Source of the DNA: Rhodospirillales bacterium BBD 1991-14
Lineage (GTDB): Bacteria > Pseudomonadota > Alphaproteobacteria > Kiloniellales > Kiloniellaceae
Length of the DNA stretch: 64,000 bases
Direction of reading: 5' to 3'
Assembly (NCBI GenBank): GCA_001657395.1
Contig: LYSY01000004.1
Location: 248,001-312,000 of the forward strand
In this document: positions 7,588 through 15,484 of the stretch, piece after piece
Layout of the letters: every line of letters begins with the position of its first letter
How positions within the stretch are numbered: position 1 is the stretch's first letter
Notes under the pieces: generated by a model
What the model was told of the DNA's origin: nothing
The model's input: only the letters and a program-made list of their open reading frames with translations
The model's database searches: none
Translations under genes and position numbers: made by a program

Positions 7588-7824
7588 GTGCTGACAGGCG
7601 CACAAATGCGAGCCGCAAGGGCCTTGATCAAGATGCGGCAGGTGGACTTGGCAAAGGCGGCCGATCTGTCCGAAGAGACGATAAAGCGATTGGAAAAAGA
7701 CTCGGGGCCGGTCCAGTCCACAGCCAACAATGCTGCCGCCATCCAGAAGGCCCTAGAGGCCGCGGGCGTCGTCTTCCTGCCTGAGAACGGCAACGGGCCG
7801 GGCGTCGCGCTGAGGAAGTCATGA
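7588..7824 (+). CDS. XRE-family transcriptional repressor
   Basis: 78 aa starting with GTG 7588, 7 nt after GGAGGT. A Cro/CI-type HTH covers most of the protein: QMRAARALIKMRQVDLAKAA followed by LSEETIKRLEKDSG. The C-terminal AAIQKALEAAGVVFLPENGN segment is typical of short phage-island XRE proteins that often sit beside toxin or defence genes. Its TGA overlaps the ATG of a 43-aa reading frame. It is the first plus-strand gene of the segment leading to the Abi-alpha module and the likely owner of the repeats at 7508-7587. Confidence 0.75.
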   Translation: MLTGAQMRAARALIKMRQVDLAKAADLSEETIKRLEKDSGPVQSTANNAAAIQKALEAAGVVFLPENGNGPGVALRKS

Positions 7825-7952
7825 GGGGCTTTCTGGCAGCGCTGTGCATTCTGGGCTCCGCCAGCGCGGCACATGCCGACATTATCCGATGGACTGCAAA
7901 GGTACGGCTTCCCGGTTGGGGCGCCGCCTCCGCTTCTTGGGGACACGGATAG
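7821..7952 (+). CDS. Very small secreted peptide or truncated secreted protein
   Basis: 43 codons overlapping the XRE gene by ATGA. The product is a convincing signal peptide (MRGFLAALCILGSASAAHA) followed by DIIRWTAKVRLPGW and a short run to a TAG. The mature part would be only about 24 residues, so this may be the stump of a truncated secreted protein. The overlap with the repressor suggests it was, or is, translated. Confidence 0.35.
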   Translation: MRGFLAALCILGSASAAHADIIRWTAKVRLPGWGAASASWGHG

Positions 7953-7958
7953 TCTGTG

Positions 7959-8807
7959 ATGATCGACGGAAGAATCAAACACCTCGCGCGTATTCGGCTT
8001 CGGGTCGCCTTCGAAGACCGCGACAACATTGTTGCGCGAGACCGTGAGCAGATCATTTTCGATTTTGCGAGGAAAGGAGGTTTGGTTTCCGGTGCGAGCA
8101 TTAAAACGGTCGCCGAACGCTACCAGATGGAGATCAAGATTCGGTTTGAGGTTGCCTGGGCGACTTTGTTGAACGTGTTGAACCATATCGGACTGACCAC
8201 TGCCGACGGGCTGAGCGACAGTGTTGTCAGCTTCCTAGAGCCGCTCTTGCATACCGAAGCCGAGAAGATCTGGGCGTCGATGAAGAACGGCCCGCCGTTC
8301 AAATCGAGCACCGAGCTCCCAGTGTCTCGAACTGCCGGAATCGACGCGAATTACAATCGGACGGTCGAGAACGCGTTCTTGAAGCTGAAGTCCGATGCCG
8401 AACTCTTGGAGGCCAAAGAGAGACGAGCCCGGCCGGCAATGGAACCATCCGGCGGCGGCACGATTTCAGTCACCGGCGACCAGAACGTAATCATCACCGG
8501 TAGCCTGACAAGATCACAGGTGAGTGTCTCAGTCGATCCCTTAGCGATGAGCCAAATCACTGAGGCGCTCGACCAGCTCACGGAAGCGCTTAATGACGTC
8601 CGCGATGACGAGCGCTTGAGCATTGATGAACTGCGCGAGATGATTTCGGATTGTCGAGCGGAGATCGGCAAGGACAAGCCGAATCAGACAAAACTTCAGA
8701 GCCTTCTGGTTGGGATTGCCACGACCATCCAAACATCTGCGGCGCTCCGGCCGGCCTACGAAACTTTGCGAGCTGCTTTGGCCTGCTTTGATGTCATACT
8801 GCCCTGA
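7959..8807 (+). CDS. Unknown protein, partner of the Abi-alpha gene (candidate defence component)
   Basis: 282 aa from ATG 7959 (GTG 7956 possible). N-terminal 140 residues are helical; a Gly/Ser/Thr linker at about 166-190 contains TISVTGDQNVIITGS, a polar beta-type segment of a kind seen in multidomain immune proteins. The C-terminal helical part includes LSIDELREMISDCRAEIGKD, PNQTKLQSLL and a final Leu/Ala-rich helix. No enzyme motif or TM segment is recognised. It is 24 bp upstream of the DUF4393 gene on the same strand, so they form a two-gene unit. Function is inferred only from that context. Confidence 0.6.
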   Translation: MIDGRIKHLARIRLRVAFEDRDNIVARDREQIIFDFARKGGLVSGASIKTVAERYQMEIKIRFEVAWATLLNVLNHIGLTTADGLSDSVVSFLEPLLHTEAEKIWASMKNGPPFKSSTELPVSRTAGIDANYNRTVENAFLKLKSDAELLEAKERRARPAMEPSGGGTISVTGDQNVIITGSLTRSQVSVSVDPLAMSQITEALDQLTEALNDVRDDERLSIDELREMISDCRAEIGKDKPNQTKLQSLLVGIATTIQTSAALRPAYETLRAALACFDVILP

Positions 8808-8831
8808 AATCACCGAGGATTTGTTTGAGGC

Positions 8832-9620
8832 GTGGACGATGAACTAAAGACGGTTCAGCAGGTGGCGAAGGCTGTCGAGGAAACAGCCAAAGCCACCAAC
8901 AAGGGGCTTGAGGTCATCCATGCAGCGGGAAGCTACATTGGAGAAGCTCTGGGCTCGCTCCCGGCCGATGCGGTTGGCCTTGCCGGCGGCGACTGGCTGC
9001 GGGAGGCCCGCCTCCGAAACCTCGAAAAGCTGAGGCATCGTACAGACCAGATCCGAAAGGACCGGGGCGTCGAAGACCAGAGCCCGGAACTTAGTCCGAG
9101 CATCCTCATACCGATAGCTGAAGCTGCCAGCAACGAAAGCCGTGATGATCTTCAAGAGTTGTTTGCACGGCTGCTTGCGAACGCGGCAGACCCTAACCGG
9201 GATAATCGTGTGCGGCGGGAGTTCATCGAGCTTGTGAGCCAACTGGAGCCGCTGGACGCGCGCATGCTGGTGGCATTCGCAGAAGCACCGAACGTCAAAG
9301 AGTTTCAGGAAGGGCTCAAAGCGAGCTTTCCAAAGGCCCAAACACTAAATGTAAACCTGCCCTCTGATGTTCTTAAGTTCATCGGAGACCCACACCTACT
9401 ATTCGGCCAGCCACCGGACTCAATTGATTTGGCGCTCAGTAAGTTGGAGTCTCTTGGTATTGTCCGGATTCGTGACAGGCTTGGCACCCAACAGTGGCTG
9501 GCGAGACTGCGTAGCGAAAATCGCTTGGACGAAGAGGTATCTTCCTTTCTTCCTCAGGCCACAATTGCGGTAACCTTCGAGACTCTTGGGCGTGAGCTAC
9601 TGAGGGCGCTGGAGTTGTAA
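8832..9620 (+). CDS. DUF4393 (Abi-alpha) family protein
   Basis: 262 aa starting with GTG 8832. The order of features fits DUF4393: an N-terminal KAVEETAKATNKGLEVIHAA helix, a Gly-containing amphipathic stretch with LPADAVGLAGGDWLREARLR, the charged NLEKLRHRTDQIRKDRG helix, and the central DLQELFARLLANAADPNRD block followed by REFIELVSQLEPLDARML. The C-terminal part is a wHTH-like region (ALSKLESLGIVRIRD). Some members have been called abortive-infection alpha proteins. Together with the 282-aa gene upstream it is a plausible phage-defence unit carried by the element. Confidence 0.7.
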   Translation: MDDELKTVQQVAKAVEETAKATNKGLEVIHAAGSYIGEALGSLPADAVGLAGGDWLREARLRNLEKLRHRTDQIRKDRGVEDQSPELSPSILIPIAEAASNESRDDLQELFARLLANAADPNRDNRVRREFIELVSQLEPLDARMLVAFAEAPNVKEFQEGLKASFPKAQTLNVNLPSDVLKFIGDPHLLFGQPPDSIDLALSKLESLGIVRIRDRLGTQQWLARLRSENRLDEEVSSFLPQATIAVTFETLGRELLRALEL

Positions 9621-9629
9621 GCTTGCAGC

Positions 9630-10415
9630 ATGAGCGACGCGCCTCCACTCCCAGCATTTCTGGATAGGCGCGGCGGCGTCCCGGACAATTACGATCCCGA
9701 GCAGGGCTTGAAGGCCGCCTCCGTGGCCGAGGCCGCAGAGAAATACTTCGCCCGCGCCAAGGACACCACCAAGCTCTATGAGGCCATCGAGGCCAAGCTC
9801 GGAGAGCAGCGGCGGTTCGTTCTGTGGTGGGACGAGCAGAACAACAAAGGCGGCAATCCAACCCTTACAGGTCTGAAACGGTTGGAAGACTACGGCGTCG
9901 ATAGCGTCACTGTTCACCGCTGGCGCACGCTCTACGACCTGACGCGCCTTGATGACGGTACCTGGGCGATGGCGATGGAGCGCGGTGTCATCCGCCCGGA
10001 TATGGAGCGGAAAGACCTCGCCCCGCTGCTTCAGGAACAGCGCCGGCAGCGCAACCAATCGGAAGCGCCAGTCTCGGTCGACACTTGCACCACAGAGGAC
10101 CTCGATGACCCTGGGTCGCACGTCGACCCAGGGTCTAAACCGATTACGCTTTCTGAGACCGGCCGCGCGCCCCGTCCGTTAGCGCCCGTCGCTCAATGCC
10201 TCATCAATCTCGGAGCGCACGTCGTGCAGTTCCTTCCCATAGACAATAATCTCAAGAAGGCCCGTCTCATCCCCACCCTCTCGATGTCCTTTGTGATGCG
10301 AGATGAAGTGCAGAATCTGCCCCACGAACCCAGCCTCGTAGAGCAACACAGACCGATCCATTTTGACGTCTTGCCAATCTGGTCTAAGGGCCGCTTGATT
10401 GAGGGTAACTCGTAG
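9630..10415 (+). CDS. Phage-island protein, C-terminus overlapping an antisense gene
   Basis: 261 codons. The N-terminal 140 residues look genuine: SVAEAAEKYFARAKDTTKLY, FVLWWDEQNNKGGN, LEDYGVDSVTVHRWRTLYDL and WAMAMERGVIRPDMERKDLA, a pattern I recall from proteins encoded beside phage replication genes, with an HTH-like centre. From about residue 183 it runs antisense through a minus-strand gene (237-bp convergent overlap), which suggests that the original C-terminus was lost when that gene arrived. A 12-bp perfect inverted repeat (10107-10135) lies just before the overlap. Confidence 0.5.
   Translation: MSDAPPLPAFLDRRGGVPDNYDPEQGLKAASVAEAAEKYFARAKDTTKLYEAIEAKLGEQRRFVLWWDEQNNKGGNPTLTGLKRLEDYGVDSVTVHRWRTLYDLTRLDDGTWAMAMERGVIRPDMERKDLAPLLQEQRRQRNQSEAPVSVDTCTTEDLDDPGSHVDPGSKPITLSETGRAPRPLAPVAQCLINLGAHVVQFLPIDNNLKKARLIPTLSMSFVMRDEVQNLPHEPSLVEQHRPIHFDVLPIWSKGRLIEGNS
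10107..10135. repeat. Perfect 12-bp inverted repeat
   Basis: GACCCTGGGTCG, a 5-nt loop CACGT, then CGACCCAGGGTC. As RNA it would form a very stable hairpin. It lies in-frame inside the plus-strand gene at 9630, about 45 bp before the convergent overlap starts. It could be a relic terminator or a recombination site at the boundary of inserted cargo. Confidence 0.8.
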
Positions 10416-10676
10416 TATGGCCTTCGGAACATTGCCGATCTTGTCATGGCAGTAAACTGAAACACCGCTAACAAACTTCGGCTTCTGAAGATCGACCTTG
10501 TAGATGTAAAAGGGTGGCTTGCTTCTTTTGCCACCAATGATCTTGCCGGGGTACTCCCACTCATACCTCCACAAAACCGCGCCCGGAAAATAACGTTCAG
10601 GAGAGAACTCAAATAGGTTTCGGATGATTGCTTCGTCAGATACGAGAGCATCCGGTGCTTCACTGAATCCAGACAT
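10179..10676 (-). CDS. Unknown AT-richer cargo protein
   Basis: 165 aa from ATG 10676, chosen because GGGAGGG lies 7 nt upstream; a longer frame to 10754 lacks such a site. The sequence looks like a compact globular enzyme or binding domain, with RYFPGAVLWRYEWEYPGK, PPFYIYKVDLQKPKFVSG and FVGQILHFISHHKGHREG segments. No family is recognised. Its GC is clearly below that of the replication operon to its right, and it collides with the gene at 9630. It is probably a later-acquired cargo gene. Confidence 0.55.
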   Translation of the reverse strand: MSGFSEAPDALVSDEAIIRNLFEFSPERYFPGAVLWRYEWEYPGKIIGGKRSKPPFYIYKVDLQKPKFVSGVSVYCHDKIGNVPKAILRVTLNQAALRPDWQDVKMDRSVLLYEAGFVGQILHFISHHKGHREGGDETGLLEIIVYGKELHDVRSEIDEALSDGR

Positions 10677-10750
10677 ATCTGCCCTCCCAGATCGACTATT
10701 ATCAATGTTTGATGTGCTGCAACTATACGGCGTAACTCTCATTTCGTCGA

Positions 10751-11293
10751 TCAATTACATACCGCTTCAGTTAGCTCCCACAGCAGCACCACCCCTGGCC
10801 TGGATGCCAGATCCACCCGCCGATAGACCTGCCGGGCATCCTGGTGCCACGCCACCACCAGCGTCACCTCGTCCTCCGTCATGGCGATGACCTGCTTTCT
10901 GGGCAGGAAACCCACCAGTCCGCACATGTCGGTGCGGGCGTAGGGCCGGGCCCTATCGGCGCCGAAGAGGGAATGCGCGTCCCAGCCCATCAGAACGGCC
11001 TGGACGGCCCAGTCGTCGCAGAAGGTGACGGCGCCCAGGCACACATCCTCCCACCAGCGGTCGGGCGCATGGGCCGGCGGGTGGTCCGGATCCAGTAACT
11101 CGACCCTTGCCCTCCATTCCGCCGCGGTCGCCTCTGCGCGTAGCTGACCCAGCACGGCCGGCTTGTGTTCCTTCAGCCGGGCCATCAGGTCTTCGGGCAG
11201 GGGCGCCTTGCCGGACAGGCGCAGGGTGTCGGCATCCGGCACGATCCGCACGCCGTGGCCGCGGACCTGGCGGACGAGATCGGCGGCGATCAT
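10751..11293 (-). CDS. TubC N-terminal-like protein of the replication operon
   Basis: 180 aa from ATG 11293 (ATGA overlap with the DUF3631 gene; an ATG at 11308 is possible). Residues 1-50 (IAADLVRQVRGHGVRIVPDA, LRLSGKAPLPEDLMARLKEH) match the small TubC N-terminal docking-like domain found in phage-island proteins. The rest includes PDRWWEDVCLGAVTFCDDWA and ends in a beta-rich ARPGVVLLWELTEAV-like stretch. It is the last gene of the minus-strand replication operon. It may mediate protein-protein contacts in the replication complex, by inference. Confidence 0.6.
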   Translation of the reverse strand: MIAADLVRQVRGHGVRIVPDADTLRLSGKAPLPEDLMARLKEHKPAVLGQLRAEATAAEWRARVELLDPDHPPAHAPDRWWEDVCLGAVTFCDDWAVQAVLMGWDAHSLFGADRARPYARTDMCGLVGFLPRKQVIAMTEDEVTLVVAWHQDARQVYRRVDLASRPGVVLLWELTEAVCN

Positions 11294-12873
11294 AGGCTGC
11301 TGTCCCATGCACCGGGATCGCCCGTTTCAGGACCGGAGTCCTCACCTGGGGCCGCAACAGTGTGTGCCGCCCCCTTACTCCCGTTTTGAGCCGCAACATC
11401 GCCGCAACCCCCAGAAACCCTGGCATTCTCGAATTTCCGATCCGCAACATCAGGGGTCTGTGTTGCGTTTTGCAAATCGCTGTAACCCGCAGAATTGCTG
11501 GTTTGTGTCGGTGTTGGCCCTTGTTGCGGTAGGTACAGGGCAAACGCTGTCTTCAGCGGACCTTTCAGGCGGTAGCCCTTGGGCGTGCCGTAGCTGGTTC
11601 GGATGGTGCAAGGCGCGATGCTGTAGGACTTCAGCAGTCGAGCAATCTGGACAGGCGTAATCGGCTTCTGGCCGCGGCCGTACTCCGGCCAAGGCGCGTC
11701 CTCTATCTCGTGTAGCTTCTCTGCCAAGTCCTTGGAGGTGATCCGGTCGTCGCCGACGGTCTTGAAGATGTCGCGCATGTCCGACAGTAGCCTGACGCCA
11801 ATGGACTCGTTCTCCATGTTCGCGCCGGCCAGCGACATGGCGGCCAAGCGGGCCAAATCCGGCCATCGGCCGCCAACCGCATCAGCGATGGACAAGAGGG
11901 ACCGCCAATTGTCCGCCGCGCGGTTGTCGATGCCATCGGGCATGGTGGGGTCGCCGTGCTTGAGCCTGCCCTCGTTGTCCTGTGCCCACCGCGCCGCTTT
12001 GCGAGCCGTCTCCCGGAGATGATCGGCACGGTCACTGCGGAAGTTATCGATGAGATCATCTGGCCCGCGTCGATGCAGAACGATGGGAATGCTCCTGTCC
12101 GCCAAGGTGCTCGGCAGCCTACCGATGCCAGCCAATGCTACTGGGCCGAAGGTCTTGAAGCCCTTTAGATCGTGGTTGTCGCCCTGACAACGTAAGTGCC
12201 TTCCGCCCTTAGCGTGGCCTGCATTCAGAGCGCCGCGCAGGTCTTCATTGACGTCTTTGCCGACCAGGAAGGTATCCATCTCGTCCACCAGCAAGGTGGG
12301 CCTGTGCGCGTCCATCAGCCTGAACATGACGGCGGTGGACATGTTCTCGGTCTTCACCGCCCTGGGCGTGAGCATCGACAGCACGTCGAGCAAAGTGGAC
12401 TTGCCGCAGCCCTTCTCGGGGGCGGTGACGCCGAGCCGGGGAGTGTGCTGCCAGCACTCAAAGGTAAAGCAGTGAACCACCCACAGGGCCGTGGCTTCTA
12501 TCGCGTGCGCCGGCATCACCACGTAGCGGCGCAGGCCGGCAGCCACCTCTTCCAGCAGGGCGGCGCCGTCGACTTCTTCCGGCCACGGTTCGGGGTCGAC
12601 AAGCCCCAAACCGCCATCGTCCTGGTCGTCGTCTTTCGGACGCTCGGCCGCCACTAGCTTGTCCAGGATGGTCGGGCGCACCCCCAGACGCTTGCACTCA
12701 TCCTTCCGGGCCAACTCATAGGCTACCTGGCTCAGGCCGGCGAGGCGGGTGATCGTGGCCTCCACCTCCTTCTCGGTAGCCGGACCCGTGCTGGAGTCTT
12801 CGGACTCCGGCGCTGCGGTATCGACATCAACCACATTCTCTGGGCCGAAGGCATCCATGTTCGTCTCTTCCAT
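11290..12873 (-). CDS. DUF3631 P-loop protein (phage/satellite replication ATPase)
   Basis: 527 aa. A short acidic N-terminus leads to HAIEATALWVVHCFTFECW and the Walker A-type motif [15 protein letters not shown] (about residues 149-163). A Walker B-like LLVDEMDTFL follows at about 193-202, then a sensor-like region with TFGPVALAGIG and LADRSIPIVLHRR. The C-terminal DUF3631 region includes DRITSKDLAEKLHEIEDAPW and GYRLKGPL, followed by a disordered Gln/Gly/Thr-rich tail. These ATPases are thought to act as helicase-like replication proteins. Its start overlaps the stop of the primase gene (TGATG). Confidence 0.85.
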   Translation of the reverse strand: MEETNMDAFGPENVVDVDTAAPESEDSSTGPATEKEVEATITRLAGLSQVAYELARKDECKRLGVRPTILDKLVAAERPKDDDQDDGGLGLVDPEPWPEEVDGAALLEEVAAGLRRYVVMPAHAIEATALWVVHCFTFECWQHTPRLGVTAPEKGCGKSTLLDVLSMLTPRAVKTENMSTAVMFRLMDAHRPTLLVDEMDTFLVGKDVNEDLRGALNAGHAKGGRHLRCQGDNHDLKGFKTFGPVALAGIGRLPSTLADRSIPIVLHRRGPDDLIDNFRSDRADHLRETARKAARWAQDNEGRLKHGDPTMPDGIDNRAADNWRSLLSIADAVGGRWPDLARLAAMSLAGANMENESIGVRLLSDMRDIFKTVGDDRITSKDLAEKLHEIEDAPWPEYGRGQKPITPVQIARLLKSYSIAPCTIRTSYGTPKGYRLKGPLKTAFALYLPQQGPTPTQTSNSAGYSDLQNATQTPDVADRKFENARVSGGCGDVAAQNGSKGAAHTVAAPGEDSGPETGDPGAWDSSL

Positions 12874-13790
12874 CAGGCCACACCTCGCAGCAAATCGTTG
12901 AAGTCCTTGCCCGTCTCCTTGGGCATCTTGATCTGCGCCTCGCGGCCCTCGTCGACGAAGCGAGCCTTCGCCTTTTCCGCCGCCTCACGGCCGGGATTGA
13001 ACGTGGTGCCATCAGCCCGCTTGCTCTTGTCGTGGTCCGCGTAGATCACCACGGTCTTGGTGTTGTCAGGCAAGGTCACGTTGATCAGGCCGGAGGTGCT
13101 GAGGCAGGCCCAGGTGGGAATCCCCGTCACTTGCTGGACGCTGAGGCCCGTCTCGATACCCTCGGTGAGCGCCAGGGTTTCGCCGGCACGGGCAAGGCGG
13201 ACGGCACCGCGTCCGGGCGGCCCATAGGTGAGTTTGGACTCGCTCACGGGTGCCGCGCCGCCGGTCATCTTGATGAAGACCCGATGCACCGCGGAGGGCT
13301 CCCGGCTGGGCCAGGCGCAAACCGCAGCCACCAGTGCCGGCAGAAACAGTCCGGTGGGCCCATGCTTCAGACTGTGGTGATAACGCAGCGTCGGCGGCAG
13401 AGCAGTGGTGATGCCGCGGCCCCGCAAGTAGGTCTCCGCCGGGGTTCCGTCGATAGGCTTGGCCTCCTGCCACCAATTGCGGGCCTTGGCTGTCTTTTCC
13501 CGCTGACGGGCTTCCTCGGCTTCCCGGCGCCGACGGATCTCCGCGAGTTCGGCCTCGGTCGGTTCCCAGTTGCCGGCTCGACCCTCCCAGAGCCCGCGGG
13601 CCTTCAGGGCGTCCAGGACAGCCTCCTGAGAGCAGCCGGTGAAGCATCGCAGAAGGGGCCGGCCATTGTCGCCCAGCTTGATCCTGAGAGACGGGTTGCG
13701 GTCTTCGTGCGCCGGGCAGCGGGCCATGCCGTAGTCGCCCTGCCAGCGGCCGTTGAGTGCTTCTGTGAGGGCTCGTGCTTCATCTACCAT
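12873..13790 (-). CDS. Phage-type primase with CHC2-like zinc finger and Toprim domain
   Basis: 305 aa. The N-terminal zinc-finger region has MARCPAHEDRNPSL and LLRCFTGC (CxxH...CxxxC pattern). A linker rich in Glu/Arg follows, then ETYLRGRGIT and a C-terminal Toprim domain: LALTEGIETGLSVQQ (catalytic Glu) and TVVIYADHDKS (DxD). The protein would make primers for element replication. It overlaps the Spo11-like gene upstream by 7 bp and the DUF3631 gene downstream by 1 bp, so all three are coupled. Confidence 0.85.
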   Translation of the reverse strand: MVDEARALTEALNGRWQGDYGMARCPAHEDRNPSLRIKLGDNGRPLLRCFTGCSQEAVLDALKARGLWEGRAGNWEPTEAELAEIRRRREAEEARQREKTAKARNWWQEAKPIDGTPAETYLRGRGITTALPPTLRYHHSLKHGPTGLFLPALVAAVCAWPSREPSAVHRVFIKMTGGAAPVSESKLTYGPPGRGAVRLARAGETLALTEGIETGLSVQQVTGIPTWACLSTSGLINVTLPDNTKTVVIYADHDKSKRADGTTFNPGREAAEKAKARFVDEGREAQIKMPKETGKDFNDLLRGVA

Positions 13791-14788
13791 TGGCCGGCCT
13801 CCATCCTGTCGGCGATCTCGCGCCGAACTTCCTCGCGTGCGTCATCTATGGCGCGCTTGAATTCGATCACCGCGTCCTGGTCGACGTACTTCTCGATGGC
13901 CTCTTCGCAGAGCCGCCGGCCCGCTTCGCGCGCCACCACCAAGGCGTTGGCCTCGCACTTCCTGACGCCGAAGCGCTCCAGGTAGTCTTGGACGTAAGGC
14001 TTGTGGTGATCGTGGTGGGTAGGGTCTGCGAGATCCTTCCCGGACCCGGTGGCTAGGTTGTCGATCCAGGTGAGACCGTTCTCAGCGATGAAGTCGAAGT
14101 TCAGGCCGAAGCGATCGACGACTAGGTTCCTAGGATCCCAGCCGGCCGCCACGGTGTCCTTGATGTTGTCCTTCAGGCGCTCGCCGATCACGAGGCCGGA
14201 CGGATCATGGTCTCCGCAGTAGAGCAGGACACATTGCTTGCCACGCTGTTCCCAGTGCTGAAAGCGCCGGATCATGGCGACCCGCATGTTCAGGTCCCAG
14301 GTGCCGCGGGCATTGGCGATGGGGATGCTGTAGCGCTCGCAGATCGGGGCAAACAGCCCCTTCAAATCAACCTTCTCCGCCAGCAGTTCCAGGTAGCAGT
14401 CTTGGTTCTCCCAGAAGGAGACCGGCTGGTAGTGCAGGTGGGCATAGCTGATGTCCTTGATGATGCCGGCGGCCTCTTCCTCCGGGCTGGTGTCGTCGAC
14501 ATACTCCAGGCCATCCCACTGCCGGGCGGAGTCATCGGCAACGATGTCGAAGGGAAGGAGCCCGAGCTTGCGGCATTCGCAGATCAGGCGCTCGGCTGCA
14601 TCGAAGTCGCCTTTGAGGAGCCCGTCCTTTTCCAGCATGTAGCACCAGCCGCGGGCGGACACATCGAAATCGAGCCTTGCCCTGATTTCCAAGATGCCCT
14701 CGCAGAAGGCCGCAAGTTCCTCCTGGTACTGCGCCTCCCTGGCGGCGGATCGCCGGCCTCTGCCGGCCTTGGGGAGAGTGATCATCAA
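13784..14788 (-). CDS. Spo11/topoisomerase VI subunit A-like Toprim protein
   Basis: 334 aa. The central and C-terminal parts resemble the Toprim domain of TopoVI-A/Spo11: LKGLFAPICERYSIPIANAR, then CVLLYCGDHDPSGLVIGERL (DxD metal site), NLVVDRFGLNFDFI and PYVQDYLERFGVRKCEANAL. The N-terminal 110 residues are helical and include GWCYMLEKDGLL. I see no clear catalytic Tyr-containing winged helix of true Spo11, so DNA cleavage is uncertain. From memory, such proteins recur beside primase and DUF3631 genes in proteobacterial islands, which suggests a part in replication. Confidence 0.7.
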   Translation of the reverse strand: MMITLPKAGRGRRSAAREAQYQEELAAFCEGILEIRARLDFDVSARGWCYMLEKDGLLKGDFDAAERLICECRKLGLLPFDIVADDSARQWDGLEYVDDTSPEEEAAGIIKDISYAHLHYQPVSFWENQDCYLELLAEKVDLKGLFAPICERYSIPIANARGTWDLNMRVAMIRRFQHWEQRGKQCVLLYCGDHDPSGLVIGERLKDNIKDTVAAGWDPRNLVVDRFGLNFDFIAENGLTWIDNLATGSGKDLADPTHHDHHKPYVQDYLERFGVRKCEANALVVAREAGRRLCEEAIEKYVDQDAVIEFKRAIDDAREEVRREIADRMEAGQW

Positions 14789-15042
14789 CCGACCCTCCGA
14801 ACGACGCTGTGGACCGGGTTGGGCGGCATCGCATCACCCCCGGCCTTCTGCACCATCTGCGGTGTCAGACGTCCATATCGGTACAGCAGATCCAGAACCG
14901 CGGTGTTGCAGTCCTCGGCTTCGGCCAGGTCGCTGACCAGTTCGCCGACAGCGCGAGGGCCCAGGCTGTGGAGCCGTTCGATTGCCCGCCGATACGAGAG
15001 GTTCGCCATCAAGCGGCTGTTGGGAGTCGGGATCGCCGTCAT
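14785..15042 (-). CDS. Small protein of the replication operon
   Basis: 85 aa from ATG 15042, which overlaps the stop of the upstream 100-aa gene (TGATG) and is preferred over a longer frame without coupling. The sequence SYRRAIERLHSLGPRAVGEL, then a DLAEAEDC segment and LLYRYGRLTP, looks like a compact helical domain, possibly wHTH. The last codons overlap the ATG of the Spo11-like gene. No known family is assigned. Confidence 0.6.
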   Translation of the reverse strand: MTAIPTPNSRLMANLSYRRAIERLHSLGPRAVGELVSDLAEAEDCNTAVLDLLYRYGRLTPQMVQKAGGDAMPPNPVHSVVRRVG

Positions 15043-15344
15043 CACTGGGCACCTCCCAGCAGGGACCGGAAGTCCATGTCGGCGCCCTGGAGGGCTGTTT
15101 CGGCCTCGTCCAGGCAGTTCAGGTGGTCGGTGGCCTTGCGGGCCTCCTGGGCTGCGGCGAGCCACTGCAGGGCCCGCCTGACGGCTGCGACGGCCTCCGG
15201 GGGATAACTGCCGTCGGCACCGAGCCCGCGCAGGGCATTCACATGCTCACGGCCCGGGCGCAGGAGGGGATAGGGCTCATGCTTCCTGCCGGGGCTGCGG
15301 GGATCCGGGAGATTCGATAGTTCGCTGAGGGAAGAAATATGCAT
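15042..15344 (-). CDS. Small protein, first gene of the replication operon
   Basis: 100 aa from ATG 15344. A Pro/Arg/Gly-rich N-terminus is followed by a helical region (PPEAVAAVRRALQWLAAAQE, then LNCLDEAETALQGADMDF). No motif is recognised. It is first in the coupled series 15344 to 10751 and lies downstream of the palindromic region at 15406-15440, a probable promoter/operator. Confidence 0.55.
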   Translation of the reverse strand: MHISSLSELSNLPDPRSPGRKHEPYPLLRPGREHVNALRGLGADGSYPPEAVAAVRRALQWLAAAQEARKATDHLNCLDEAETALQGADMDFRSLLGGAQ

Positions 15345-15405
15345 TGCGTGGTAGTTCCTCTGTTCTGAGACAGGGACCTACCGGCTTGTCGAAGAAGCGG
15401 AGAAT

Positions 15406-15440
15406 CGCTATATTCGGGGTTGTCCGCACCCGCTATAGCG
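15406..15440. promoter_or_regulatory. Palindromic operator-like sites upstream of the replication operon
   Basis: A perfect 10-bp palindrome CGCTATAGCG (15431-15440) and a half copy CGCTATA (15406-15412) lie 60-95 bp upstream of the first replication gene. Spacing of the two left edges is 25 bp. They could bind the AlpA protein encoded just upstream or another element regulator. Confidence 0.45.
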
Positions 15441-15447
15441 TTTTGTC

Positions 15448-15482
15448 ACACCCCTCGCCGGTCTGTCCCTGGCGGGGGGTGT
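15448..15482 (-). terminator. Hairpin downstream of the AlpA gene
   Basis: ACACCCC-T-CGCC pairs with GGCG-G-GGGGTGT across an 11-nt loop. It starts 2 bp after the AlpA stop codon and is followed on the minus strand by GACAAAA rather than a T run. It probably separates the AlpA message from the replication operon. Confidence 0.55.
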
Positions 15483-15484
15483 TT

